A stretch of 57,996 bases of DNA from Oscillospiraceae bacterium (GTDB taxonomy: Bacteria > Bacillota > Clostridia > Oscillospirales > Ruminococcaceae). Every line of letters begins with the position of its first letter. The stretch's first letter is position 1. The translations under genes and the position numbers were made by a program. Positions 27,021 to 35,788 of the stretch are shown one piece after another. The notes below the pieces were generated by a model. It had not been told where the DNA came from. It saw nothing but the letters and a program-made list of their open reading frames with translations, and made no database searches. The stretch covers positions 1 to 57,996 of the forward strand of contig CAAGBS010000001.1 in the NCBI GenBank assembly GCA_900768125.1, given 5' to 3'.

Positions 27021-27063
27021 AAAAAGACTGCATCCTTTGTTTTTTCGGGATGCAGCCTTCTCT
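27021..27063 (-). terminator. Hairpin terminator after the GH13 gene
   Basis: On the minus strand AAGGCTGCATCC pairs with GGATGCAGTCTT and is followed by TTTTTG. It is homologous in stem and loop to the terminator at 22056-22093. The rest of 26794-27020 shows no other feature. Confidence 0.8.
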
Positions 27064-27087
27064 TTTGATGTGTTTTTTTACGTTGCC

Positions 27088-28974
27088 TTAAACCTTGCAG
27101 TAAACCACCGCATAATCGAACGGCGAAACGTGTATCTTGCCGTCCTTTATGCCCTTGCCGTAGCGGTCGAAAGCCGGAACGAAATCGTAGAACATATCCG
27201 TCTTGTCGTTGACTATATCGAAAGTCCTGCCGCGGGTGCTCTTGTTGAGGTAGATTATCGCGGCTTCACGGGTTATCTTGTCGTAGCGCGCGAAAACGCA
27301 CACGTTGTCGTCAACCTCGATGAACATGAGATGCCCCTGCTCGAACGCGTGGGTGCCCCTGCGGATAACTCCAAGCTGGCGCGTGAACTCGATGAGGTCG
27401 AGATTCTCGCGTCCCCACGGGTAACAGCGGCGGTTGAACGGGTCGCGGTAGCCCTCCATACCCGCCTCGTCGCCGTAATACACGGACGGCACGCCCGGCA
27501 GGAAGAACTGCAGAACCATCGCGCACTTCATCAGCGAGATACCGTACATATACTGCTGACCGTTGAGGTAGCGCTCCGCCTGCCAGTCCTTGCCGTTCCA
27601 GCCTATCTCGTCCCCGGCTAGACGCGTCAGCGCACGCTCGGTGTCGTGGGTGGAGAGGAAGTTCATCAGCATGTCGATGGCGGGCTTCGGGTAGTGGTCG
27701 AGGATAGTCATTATGCTGTCGGTGAAAGCCTTCGCGTCAGCGAATTTGACGTAATTGAGGATAGCTTCCTTGAACGGGTAGTTCATAACGCTGTCAAGCT
27801 GTCCGCCGATGAGGTATCGCCTGCGCACGCCGTAGCTTTCCTTGTTGGAAGCGTCCTCCCATACCTCGCCGTAGACTATCTTGTCGCCGCCCTTTGCCTT
27901 GACCGCCTTGTTGATGTTGTCGAGGAACTCGTCCGGAAGCTCGTCTGCAACGTCAAGACGCCAGCCCTGCGCGCCGAGGTCTATCCACTTCTGCAGAATG
28001 CCGTTCTCGCCACAGATGTAATTCGTGTACTCGGGATTGTTCTCGTTGACGTTCGGCAGGGTGGTTATTCCCCACCAGCTCTCATACTTGTCGGGGTAGC
28101 CCGTGAAGCTGTACCACGGGAAATACGGGCTGCTGCGGTCGCGGTATGCGCCGGTGTTGCTGCCGTATCTTCCGAACTTGTTGAAGTAGATGGAATCCGC
28201 TCCGGTATGCGAGAAAACGCCGTCCAGGATAACGCTTATGCCCATCTCCTTCGCCTTGGCGCAGAGTTCTTTAAAGTCCTCCTCGGTGCCGAGAAGCGGG
28301 TCTATCTTCTCGTAGTTCGCGGTGTTGTAGCGGTGGTTCTCGTGCGCCTCGAAAATCGGGTTGAGGTAGATGACCGTAGTGCCCAGGCTCTTTATATAAG
28401 GGAGCTTCTCGATGATGCCCTGCAGGTCGCCGCCGAAGTAGTCGTTGTTGCGGACTATTCCCTTTTCGTCCGGCTTGTAGTAGGGGGTGGCGTACCAGTC
28501 GTCACGCATGATACGGTCAGCCGGGACGTTCTCGTGCGGCTTTCCGCTCTTGCAGAAGCGGTCGGGGAATATCTGGTACATGATACCGCCGCGTATGAAC
28601 AGCGGAGTATAGAGGTTATCGTCAAACACGGTCAGCTGGAAAAGCTCCTCGCCCTCGAAAACGCCCACGGAAGCGCCGCGGCGCTTGATGTAGCGGCGTC
28701 TGCCGTCCAGCACGCAGGTGAAGTAGTAGTGATGAAGCCCCACGTTGTTCGGCGTGAAGCAGCAGGAATAGATGTTGTCGTCGCCGCTCTCGTCCTGCAG
28801 TATCAGTTCGATGAAGCGCTCCTTGTACCCCGGGCGGAACATTACGAGCGTGAGGTCTGTGACGTGCATGGTCTTGGGCAGGCGGATATTGTAGATACTC
28901 GGCTGACCTCTGCGCAGCGCGCCGAACGGGTGCTTGTATTCGTTGTCGAAGCAGTCAAAAATCGGTTTTCCCAT
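27088..28974 (-). CDS. Glycoside hydrolase family 13 (neopullulanase/maltogenic amylase-like), cytoplasmic
   Basis: A 628-aa alpha-glucan hydrolase without signal peptide. Residues 1-120 form a CBM34-like N-terminal domain. The catalytic barrel begins at QIFPDRF (134-140), a mark of the neopullulanase subgroup. Predicted catalytic residues are nucleophile Asp341 (GWRLDVADE), acid/base Glu370 (VYGEVWED) and transition-state stabiliser Asp444 (STHDTERAL). It probably opens branches or cleaves maltodextrins taken up by the cell. It lies directly downstream of glycogen phosphorylase on the same strand, so the two would share the degradation of glycogen or imported dextrins. Confidence 0.92.
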   Translation of the reverse strand: MGKPIFDCFDNEYKHPFGALRRGQPSIYNIRLPKTMHVTDLTLVMFRPGYKERFIELILQDESGDDNIYSCCFTPNNVGLHHYYFTCVLDGRRRYIKRRGASVGVFEGEELFQLTVFDDNLYTPLFIRGGIMYQIFPDRFCKSGKPHENVPADRIMRDDWYATPYYKPDEKGIVRNNDYFGGDLQGIIEKLPYIKSLGTTVIYLNPIFEAHENHRYNTANYEKIDPLLGTEEDFKELCAKAKEMGISVILDGVFSHTGADSIYFNKFGRYGSNTGAYRDRSSPYFPWYSFTGYPDKYESWWGITTLPNVNENNPEYTNYICGENGILQKWIDLGAQGWRLDVADELPDEFLDNINKAVKAKGGDKIVYGEVWEDASNKESYGVRRRYLIGGQLDSVMNYPFKEAILNYVKFADAKAFTDSIMTILDHYPKPAIDMLMNFLSTHDTERALTRLAGDEIGWNGKDWQAERYLNGQQYMYGISLMKCAMVLQFFLPGVPSVYYGDEAGMEGYRDPFNRRCYPWGRENLDLIEFTRQLGVIRRGTHAFEQGHLMFIEVDDNVCVFARYDKITREAAIIYLNKSTRGRTFDIVNDKTDMFYDFVPAFDRYGKGIKDGKIHVSPFDYAVVYCKV

Positions 28975-28992
28975 GAATTACTCCTTATATGC

Positions 28993-29035
28993 AAAAAGGC
29001 GGTAAAGCCCCCTGCGGAGCAGGGAGCACGCCGCC
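28993..29035 (-). terminator. Hairpin between glgP and the GH13 gene
   Basis: On the minus strand GGCGG ... CCGCC enclose an inner CCCTGC-TCC-GCAGGG stem, followed by TTTTTGC. It could attenuate read-through from glgP into the amylase gene. Confidence 0.65.
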
Positions 29036-29056
29036 CGTGATTTTGCGTGATGGATA

Positions 29057-31453
29057 TTACTTGAGGTTCCAAATATCGCGCGCGTAGTCGGTGACTGCAC
29101 GGTCTGCGGAGAATCTGCCTGCGCCTGCGATGTTGTAGAGGGACTTCTTGTTCCACTCAGCCTGGTTCCTGTAGACCTCGCTGATGTAGTGCTGGGTACC
29201 GCGGTAGCTGTCGAAGTCTGCGAGAGCCATGTAGAAGTCCTTGTTCCTGATGGAGTTCGCAACTTCCTCGAACGTAGCGCCGTTGATGCCGTTGTACATG
29301 CGCGCCATAACGTCCCTGATGACCTGGCTGTTGCTGATGTAGTCCTCGGGGTGGTAGCCATTCATGCGAAGCTCGTTGACCTCGGGAGTTCTCATGCCGA
29401 AGATGAAGATGTTGTCGGTGCCTACAGCCTCGTGTATCTCGACGTTAGCGCCGTCGTAGGTGCCGAGGGTCAGCGCGCCGTTGAGCATCAGCTTCATGTT
29501 GCCGGTACCGGAAGCCTCGGTGCCTGCGAGGGAGATCTGCTCGGAAACTTCCGCAGCGGGCATGAGTATCTCGGACAGGGTAACGCGGTAGTCCTCCAGG
29601 AAGACAACGGAGAGCTTCTCGCGTATCTTCGGGTTGTGCTTTATCTCCTCGCCGATGCACCAGATCATCTTGATTATCTGCTTTGCGATATAGTAGCCGG
29701 GGGCAGCCTTGGAAGCGAAGATATAGGTCTTCGGAACGAAATCTGCGTCCGGATTCTGGAGCAGGTAGTTGTAGTCGGCGATGATGTTCATTGCGTTGAG
29801 CTGCTGGCGCTTGTATTCGTGCAGGCGCTTTACCTGAACATCGAAAATGGAATCAAGGTTCAGCTTTGTGCCGGTGGTCTTCTCAACGTACTCGGCGAAC
29901 GCCTGCTTGTTCTGCTTCTTTATCTTGCCGAGCTGCTCGAGGACATTCTTGTCGTTAGCGAACACCTGGAACTTGATGAGTTCTGCGGCGTCCTTCTTGA
30001 AGCCCTCGCCGATGCACTGGGAGAGCAGGTCTGTAAGGCCATGGTTGCTCTGGAGCAGCCATCTTCTGTAAGCGATACCGTTGGTGACGTTCTTGAACTG
30101 GGACGGTCTGTCGAGATACTGGAGTCTGAATACGTCGTCCTTGATTATCTGGCTGTGCAGCTTGGAAACGCCGTTCACGCTGTGGGAAGCGGCGCAGCAG
30201 AGGTAAGCCATGTGTATCTTTCCGCCCTGGATAATGGACATCTTGGAAACTCTGTCGCTGTCCTGGGTCCTGTTGAACAGATCCTCGCAGTAGCGGCGGT
30301 TGATCTCGCAGATGATGGAGTAGATTCTCGGGAGTATCTTCTCAACAAGGCTCTGGTCCCACTTCTCGAGCGCCTCAGCCATAACGGTGTGGTTGGTGTA
30401 GGCGAAGGTGTTGGTAACGATGTGCCAAGCCTGCTCCCAGCCGTAGCCGCACTCGTCCAGGAGTATTCTCATCAGCTCCGGGATAGCGAGGGTGGGGTGA
30501 GTATCGTTGATGTGGATAGCAACCTTCTCGTGGAAGTTCTCCAGCGTGCCGTAAACGCTCATGTGGCGCATTACGATATCGCCGACGGAAGCCGCGCACA
30601 TGAAGTACTGCTGGCGCAGACGGAGCGCCTTGCCCTCGAGGTGGTTGTCGTTCGGGTAGAGCACCTTGGAGATGGCGTGGGCGATGTTGTTCGCGCCCAT
30701 AGCCTTGGCGTAGTCGCCGGTGTTGAAGCTGTTCATATCGAAGGACATGGACTCAGCGCTCCACAGACGCAGCTTGGAAACGCCCTTGCTGTCGTAGCCG
30801 GAAACGTACATATCATAGGGAACCGCGTTGACGGTGGTGTAGTTGACGTGCTCGAGGTGGTGGTAGTTATCCTCCCAGTACTCGTTTATCTGACCGTCGA
30901 AGTGTACCTCGATAGACTGGTCGGGAACGGGGACGAGCCATGCGCCGCCGCCGGGGAGCCAGTTATCGGGAAGCTCGGTCTGCCAGCCGTCAACTATCTT
31001 CTGCTTGAAGATACCGTACTCATAGCGGATAGAGTAGCCGGTAGCGGGGTAATCGCAGGTAGCGAGGCCGTCCATATAGCAGGCGGCAAGTCTGCCCAGA
31101 CCGCCGTTGCCGAGGCCTGCGTCCGGCTCTTCATCGTAAACGCTGTCTATCTTGATGCCCATATCATTGAGGGCTTCCTCAGCAACGTCCTGCATGCCGA
31201 GGTTGTAAAGGCTGGTCTTCAGCGAACGACCCATCAGGAACTCCATGGAGAGGTAGTATACCTGCTTTCTGCCCTTGGAGTTGCAGTCGTGCATGAAGTT
31301 GTGGCGCTTTTCCTTGAGGTAGTTGACTACAACGGAGGAAAGTGCGCGGTATACCTGTGTGATAGTCGCGTTCTGTGCGTCGGTACGGAAATCGAATTCC
31401 AGTATTCCATCGAGCTGTCTTTTCAGCTCATCTTTAGTAAACGGAGAATTCAT
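29057..31453 (-). CDS. glgP: Glycogen/maltodextrin phosphorylase
   Basis: A 798-aa PLP enzyme that removes glucose from the non-reducing ends of alpha-1,4-glucans as glucose-1-phosphate. Recognisable stretches are YYLSMEFLMGRSL and GLGNGGLGRLAACYMDG in the N-terminal half, and the PLP-site signature EASGTGNMKLMLNGALTLGT with the Schiff-base lysine. The length equals that of the bacterial family. It has its own promoter at 31517-31545. The glucose-1-phosphate made could also feed RfbA. Confidence 0.97.
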   Translation of the reverse strand: MNSPFTKDELKRQLDGILEFDFRTDAQNATITQVYRALSSVVVNYLKEKRHNFMHDCNSKGRKQVYYLSMEFLMGRSLKTSLYNLGMQDVAEEALNDMGIKIDSVYDEEPDAGLGNGGLGRLAACYMDGLATCDYPATGYSIRYEYGIFKQKIVDGWQTELPDNWLPGGGAWLVPVPDQSIEVHFDGQINEYWEDNYHHLEHVNYTTVNAVPYDMYVSGYDSKGVSKLRLWSAESMSFDMNSFNTGDYAKAMGANNIAHAISKVLYPNDNHLEGKALRLRQQYFMCAASVGDIVMRHMSVYGTLENFHEKVAIHINDTHPTLAIPELMRILLDECGYGWEQAWHIVTNTFAYTNHTVMAEALEKWDQSLVEKILPRIYSIICEINRRYCEDLFNRTQDSDRVSKMSIIQGGKIHMAYLCCAASHSVNGVSKLHSQIIKDDVFRLQYLDRPSQFKNVTNGIAYRRWLLQSNHGLTDLLSQCIGEGFKKDAAELIKFQVFANDKNVLEQLGKIKKQNKQAFAEYVEKTTGTKLNLDSIFDVQVKRLHEYKRQQLNAMNIIADYNYLLQNPDADFVPKTYIFASKAAPGYYIAKQIIKMIWCIGEEIKHNPKIREKLSVVFLEDYRVTLSEILMPAAEVSEQISLAGTEASGTGNMKLMLNGALTLGTYDGANVEIHEAVGTDNIFIFGMRTPEVNELRMNGYHPEDYISNSQVIRDVMARMYNGINGATFEEVANSIRNKDFYMALADFDSYRGTQHYISEVYRNQAEWNKKSLYNIAGAGRFSADRAVTDYARDIWNLK

Positions 31454-31516
31454 TTTTTTAATTGACCCCTTTCAATGTGGCGCTCTGCACCTGTTACTTA
31501 TTTTTCACCATTTATC

Positions 31517-31545
31517 ATTATACTATTTTCTTTCTTAAATTTCAA
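31517..31545 (-). promoter_or_regulatory. Sigma-A promoter of glgP
   Basis: On the minus strand TTGAAA (31545-31540), 17-base spacer, TATAAT (31522-31517), about 64 bases upstream of the ATG. Confidence 0.8.
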
Positions 31546-31700
31546 GTTTTTAAACGCATTACTGTGAAATGTAACAATAGCGACCCATTCATTTTGATTA
31601 ATTTAAACAATTTTTCTAGAACCATTTGGAAACGCCGCGAGGGATAATCAACGTCACAACGATTACAGTCGTTTATAAGAAGATTCGGAATTATAAAAAC

Positions 31701-31740
31701 GGGAGGGGCAAACAGGACGTTTGCCCACACGCCCCCTCCC
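31701..31740. repeat. Intergenic palindrome with GGGGC core
   Basis: GGGCAAAC-AGGAC-GTTTGCCC (31706-31726) is nested within GGGAGGGGC ... GCCCCCTCCC. It belongs to a loose family of G-rich palindromes found also at 40109, 57830 and, degenerate, 39470. The rest of the 430-base gap between glgP and whiA holds the glgP promoter, a terminator and a second palindrome; no gene is seen. Confidence 0.6.
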
Positions 31741-31755
31741 CTACCACAAAAATAA

Positions 31756-31794
31756 AGAAAAGCAAAGCAACGAGAAATCCTGCTTTGCTTTTCT
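31756..31794 (-). terminator. Terminator of the whiA operon
   Basis: AGAAAAGCAAAGCA and TGCTTTGCTTTTCT form a perfect 14-bp stem; on the minus strand TTATTTTTG follows. Confidence 0.85.
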
Positions 31795-31836
31795 TGTTAT
31801 TTACTGCTTTTTTGTAATTCGCGCGCCGCTGAGGGC

Positions 31837-31867
31837 GGTTGGGGCAGACATTCTGTCTGCCCCAACC
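31837..31867. repeat. Perfect intergenic palindrome directly after whiA
   Basis: GGTTGGGGCAGACA-TTC-TGTCTGCCCCAACC, a 14-bp perfect stem. Outer arms GCGCCG / CGGCGC extend it further. It lies 15 bases beyond the whiA stop and could protect the mRNA 3' end. Confidence 0.7.
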
Positions 31868-31881
31868 CTACGGCGCGGTAA

Positions 31882-32784
31882 TTATTTCCCCCGGAGTTCC
31901 TCCGCGAGTTTCGATATCTTTTTCAGCCGATGATTCAGTCCGCTGCGGCTGATTTTTTCGGGGAACATTCCGCACAGTTCCGACAGCGACATCTCGGGAT
32001 TCTCCACCCGCAGCCGCGCCGTCTCCCGCAGTTCCGGGCTGAGCCAGTCCGCGCCCATGGTGCTGAATATGTACTCGATATCCGCAGTGCTGCGGTTGGA
32101 GGCGGCAACGGTCTTGTCCAGGTTGGCGCTCTCGCAGTTCACCGAACGGTTCACGCGGTTGCGGAAGTCCTTTACTATCTTGACCTGCATTATCTCCATC
32201 GAGTGGTTCGCCGCGCCTATGTACGTCAGGAAATCCTCGATGAGCTCGCTTTCTTTCGCGTACAGCACCGTCTTCTTCGAGCGCGAGCCGCCGCGCGCGG
32301 TCTCCTTGAGGGGCATTCCGTGCTCCGCGATGAAATCCATCAGCACTGGCGTGCGGGAGTTTTCCGGCAGCACTATCTCCAGGTGGTATTCCTTGTTGGG
32401 GTCGGTGACTGACCCGCAGCTGACGAACACCCCCCGCAGGAACGCTCCGCTCTCCTCGTCCCCGCCGCTGACCGCTTCCCCGCTTATGCCGGAGAAGTCC
32501 CCGAAGCGCCGTGAAACGTCCTCCCAGCCGCTGCGTATCTTCAGCGTATACAGCGAACCTGAGCTCTTCACCAGCCTGACTATACCGGTATGCACCCCGG
32601 GAAACACCGTTTTGAGCAGTTCGGCGGCGGCGTTCGTCAGGTCGAGGTTTTCGGTCTGTATGAGCGGTCTTCCCTCGTCCATTCTGGAGGCGTACATTAT
32701 GCCGTACAGCATTGCCTCCGCCTGCTGCGGGGAAAGAGCTCTGACGTCGCATAACTCTTTCTTGATATCTGAACTGAATGACAT
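31882..32784 (-). CDS. whiA: WhiA-type DNA-binding regulator
   Basis: A 300-aa protein with the WhiA architecture: a LAGLIDADG-homing-endonuclease-like N-terminal part (SFSSDIKKELC at the start, FLRGVFVSCGSVTDPNKEYHLEI in the middle) and a C-terminal helix-turn-helix (RLRVENPEMSLSELCGMF ... ISRSGLNHRLKKI). In Firmicutes WhiA is conserved and affects cell division and chromosome segregation; in Streptomyces it drives sporulation genes. It usually follows rapZ (yvcJ) and yvcK (gloB-like); here it instead follows a yfcE phosphodiesterase gene by 13 bases, so the usual neighbours are missing. Confidence 0.95.
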   Translation of the reverse strand: MSFSSDIKKELCDVRALSPQQAEAMLYGIMYASRMDEGRPLIQTENLDLTNAAAELLKTVFPGVHTGIVRLVKSSGSLYTLKIRSGWEDVSRRFGDFSGISGEAVSGGDEESGAFLRGVFVSCGSVTDPNKEYHLEIVLPENSRTPVLMDFIAEHGMPLKETARGGSRSKKTVLYAKESELIEDFLTYIGAANHSMEIMQVKIVKDFRNRVNRSVNCESANLDKTVAASNRSTADIEYIFSTMGADWLSPELRETARLRVENPEMSLSELCGMFPEKISRSGLNHRLKKISKLAEELRGK

Positions 32785-32797
32785 TTTATCCTCTCCG

Positions 32798-33343
32798 TTA
32801 CAGCGCGTATGTCAGAAGTTCCCCGCCGGATTCCAGCCGCTTTATCGTGAAAACTCCGTCCTCGTATATCATGTAGCTGCGGGGCTTCCCCTCCTTCGGC
32901 AGCGAGACCGAGCCATCGTTCAGGCAGTGGATACCGTCCACGCACTCCGCCCTGAAGACGTGAGTATGGCCGTTTATCAGCACGTCCCCGGGGTTCAGCG
33001 GCGGGAGGTTCTGCGGGTTATAGTGGTGCCCGTGCGTGAGATAGAAGCACCGCCCGTCCTCGAAGATAAGGGCGTAGTCGGCAAGCACGGGGAAATCCAG
33101 CACCATCTGGTCGACCTCGGTGTCGCAGTTGCCTCGCACGCACATCAGCCTGGACTTCACCGGGTTCAGCATGGCGATGACCTTTTTCGGCGCGTGACCC
33201 TCCGGCAGGTCGTTGCGCGGCCCATGGTAGAGGATATCCCCCAGCAGGCAGAGCCGCTCAGCGCCCTCGCGGGAGAAAGCCTCCAGCATTTTTTCGCAGT
33301 ACAGCGCCGAGCCGTGTATATCGGAAGCAAACATCAGTTTCAT
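32798..33343 (-). CDS. yfcE: YfcE/MJ0936-type metallophosphodiesterase
   Basis: A 181-aa calcineurin-like phosphodiesterase. All five metal-binding motifs are present: SDIHG (7-11), GDILYHG (about 35-41), RGNCD, THGHHY and NGHTHVF. E. coli YfcE splits phosphodiesters such as bis-pNPP in vitro; its real substrate is unknown. Start ATG at 33343 with AAGGAGAATTGCA upstream. It is the first gene of a two-gene operon with whiA. The upstream intergenic sequence is the family A repeat, so its promoter may lie within that element. Confidence 0.93.
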   Translation of the reverse strand: MKLMFASDIHGSALYCEKMLEAFSREGAERLCLLGDILYHGPRNDLPEGHAPKKVIAMLNPVKSRLMCVRGNCDTEVDQMVLDFPVLADYALIFEDGRCFYLTHGHHYNPQNLPPLNPGDVLINGHTHVFRAECVDGIHCLNDGSVSLPKEGKPRSYMIYEDGVFTIKRLESGGELLTYAL

Positions 33344-33360
33344 TGCAATTCTCCTTACTG

Positions 33361-33545
33361 GTCACCTCTAAAAACCTCCTTCACGGCAGATTTCTATGAC
33401 TTACCAAGAAACGTCGCTTCGCTCCTTATTCATCATCTGCGTCGTTACCAAACCTTGAAATACATACAGTATTACTGCGGTTTGGTGCCTAGCATCTGAT
33501 ATAAGTCATGTACGAAATCTGCTCGTGTCCCGGTTTTTAGAGCTT
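33361..33545. mobile_element. MITE-like element with imperfect terminal inverted repeats (family A)
   Basis: About 185 bases, ends GGTCACCTCTAAAAACC and, on the other strand, GGGAAGCTCTAAAAACC. The similarity runs roughly 42 bases inward (AAATCTGC...GGTTTTTAGAG on both arms). A partial copy is at 30-119 in the opposite orientation and a short relative is at 17839-17893. It has no coding capacity, so any movement would need a transposase in trans. It fills the gap between the helicase gene and yfcE. Confidence 0.65.
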
Positions 33546-33547
33546 CC

Positions 33548-35779
33548 CTACAGATTCTCTTTCATGTCGGCGGTGTCGAGGTAGTCCTCGATATACTGCT
33601 TTTTCAGCAGCTCCCGCGGAATGTAGTCGTTGTATTTACCGGATATCTCGCAGTTATCAGGGATAGTGAAGCCGTACTTGTCCGCGCCGTCACGCTTTAT
33701 CTCGGCGAGCGCGGATCCAAGTTCCTCAATGCTGCGGTCGGTCTTGACTTCAATGCACACGGGAATGTACCTGTGCAGCCACACGCTCGCGCCGAATCCG
33801 CGCCGCCGCAGTTCGTACATCAGCGCCATGCACGCCCGCGTGCCGAGGAACGGGAATACGGTATACAGCGTGGGGGTTATCCTCAGCGCCCGCCCGCCGG
33901 AGAAAGCCACGCTCCCCCCCGCAAGGCGGTTTTCGGGATCGGAGATATCCGCGTTAGCCATCGCGGCATTGCGGCAGGACATGCGTATCTGCTTCAGCCG
34001 CTTTTTAGCGGTATCGTCCAGGAACGCGTATTCCTCGTCGCTGCAGATCACCTCCTGCAGCTTCTTCATGACTTTCGTGTGGACGTACTCGTTTCCGGTG
34101 TCCTGCCACATGTTCGCCGAAATTCCGGGGATATGCTTCACGAAAATGCGGCGCTCCTTCATGTCCAGTTCGGTGACTTCCCACGCCTGCCCCGCCAGCG
34201 CAAACTGCGCCTTTTCCGGAAACGGAGTCTGCACCGTGCCTATCTCCTCCGCGCTGCACCGCACGGAAAACTCCGACGGCACCGAGAACACCGCGAGAAA
34301 TTCGTAGTTGTTCACCGCCGCTTCGCCCTTTTCGCCGACAAGCAGCCCGCCGTCCTCGCCGCGCTCTATCTGACCGTTCTCCAGCATGTGCCGCAGCAGT
34401 TTCAGGTAGTCTTCCTTGGTGACGTGCCGGAAAACCCCCAGCGTGAGGATATACCGCGCAAGTTCCTGCGGCTTTACGCTGCCCTGCGAGGAAAGCCAGC
34501 TCATCGTCTGGTGATACAGCAGGCTGTAGGGGAGCTTCGGCAGGTACATCGGCTCTATCCAGCGTTCTCGGGTGTAGAGCAGTATCATCGCAATGCACAT
34601 CACAAAATCCCAGTTTATTTCCTTGTAGAACTCCTGCGGCGGCAGGCTCATGTCCCACCGGAACGCGAAGCGCATTTCCGCGACTCCGCCGCGCCGCCCG
34701 GTGCGCCCCAGCCGCTGCACCAGTCCGGAGACGGTCAGCGGGCACCCGGTCTGTACTATCCTTTCGAGCCGCCCGAGGTCTATCCCGAGTTCCAGCGTGA
34801 CGGTCGCGCCGGTGCACACGGGCTGTTCGGAGGACTTCATCTTCTGCTCGGTGAACTCCCGCAGCGCCGGGGAAATATTCGCGTGATGGACGAGGTAGTT
34901 ATCCGGCAGGCGGCGCTCGGCGGCTATTTTCCGCAGGTGCGCTATGTTCTCCTCGACCTCGCCTTTTGAGTTTGAAAACAGAATGCATCGCTTGTTCCAG
35001 GTGCTTTCGAAAAGGTAGTCGTAGTAGTTCTGCAAGAGCGCCTGGCTGTCGGAGTTGGGGATCTTCTCCTTTACCGGGAAGAACCTCACGGAAAGCCGGA
35101 GAGCTCGCCCCTTTTCATGGCATTTCGGGACGATACAGTCCCTGCCGCTGTCGGTGTTCAGCCACCGGACTGCGCTTGTGCAGTCCCCGAGGGTCGCGGA
35201 AAGCCCTATCCGGCGCGGGTGGTAGCCGATGAGCCTCGCGAGGCGCTCCAGCAGGCACAGAAGCTGGAGTCCCCGGTCGTTGTCCATGAAGTAGTGCATT
35301 TCGTCGATGATGACGAAACGCAGGTCCGAAAACAGCCGGTAAGCGCCGCTGGAGTTATGCATCAGCATGCTTTCAAGCGACTCCGGCGTGGTCTGTATGA
35401 CCCCCTGCGGGCGCTTCATCACGCGCTTCTTCGCCGCCGCTGAAGCGTCCCCGTGCCATTTCGTGACGGGAATAGCGGCCTCCTCGAGAAGCCCCTCCAG
35501 CCGCTCGAACTGGTCGTTTATCAGCGCTTTCAGCGGGGAAAGATACAGCACGCCCACGCTCGCGGACGGATTCTCCCAAAGCTGCGTCAGCACCGGAAGG
35601 AACGCGGCTTCGGTCTTTCCGCTGGCGGTGCCGCTGGAGAGGAGCAGATTCTCGTCCGTATCGAAAACCGCCTCAGCCGCCAGCACCTGTATCTCGCGGA
35701 GCTCCTCCCACTTGCAGCGGTAGATGTAGTCCTGTATGAACGGGGCGAAGCGGGAAAATACGTCGCTCACCGGAAGCAC
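33548..35779 (-). CDS. Superfamily II DEAD/DEAH-box helicase (Lhr/BrxHI-like)
   Basis: A 743-aa helicase. Motif I is GTASGKTEA (residues 50-58), motif II DEMH (159-162), motif III SAT (194-196), and motif VI QRLGRTGRRGG (about 370). An RNA/DNA-dependent ATPase core fills residues 25-430; the C-terminal 300 residues look like the Lhr-type accessory part. The stop of the ATPase gene upstream lies nine bases before this start, so they are one operon. Helicases of this type pair with the BrxD ATPase in type 2 BREX phage-defence loci; here PglX, PglZ, PglW and PglY are not present. It probably unwinds or moves on nucleic acid loaded by its partner. Confidence 0.85.
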   Translation of the reverse strand: MLPVSDVFSRFAPFIQDYIYRCKWEELREIQVLAAEAVFDTDENLLLSSGTASGKTEAAFLPVLTQLWENPSASVGVLYLSPLKALINDQFERLEGLLEEAAIPVTKWHGDASAAAKKRVMKRPQGVIQTTPESLESMLMHNSSGAYRLFSDLRFVIIDEMHYFMDNDRGLQLLCLLERLARLIGYHPRRIGLSATLGDCTSAVRWLNTDSGRDCIVPKCHEKGRALRLSVRFFPVKEKIPNSDSQALLQNYYDYLFESTWNKRCILFSNSKGEVEENIAHLRKIAAERRLPDNYLVHHANISPALREFTEQKMKSSEQPVCTGATVTLELGIDLGRLERIVQTGCPLTVSGLVQRLGRTGRRGGVAEMRFAFRWDMSLPPQEFYKEINWDFVMCIAMILLYTRERWIEPMYLPKLPYSLLYHQTMSWLSSQGSVKPQELARYILTLGVFRHVTKEDYLKLLRHMLENGQIERGEDGGLLVGEKGEAAVNNYEFLAVFSVPSEFSVRCSAEEIGTVQTPFPEKAQFALAGQAWEVTELDMKERRIFVKHIPGISANMWQDTGNEYVHTKVMKKLQEVICSDEEYAFLDDTAKKRLKQIRMSCRNAAMANADISDPENRLAGGSVAFSGGRALRITPTLYTVFPFLGTRACMALMYELRRRGFGASVWLHRYIPVCIEVKTDRSIEELGSALAEIKRDGADKYGFTIPDNCEISGKYNDYIPRELLKKQYIEDYLDTADMKENL

Positions 35780-35788
35780 CTCTTTCCA

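Noticed and set aside
27646..29040. A 464-codon plus-strand frame opposite the GH13 gene
   Set aside because: The GH13 protein on the minus strand has all catalytic residues; the antisense frame has low-complexity Val/Ala/Glu sequence only.
29189..31465. A 758-codon open frame on the plus strand opposite glgP
   Set aside because: It is antisense to an unmistakable glycogen phosphorylase. The Val/Leu/Ala/Glu-rich translation shows no domain, and long antisense frames are expected in GC-biased genes.
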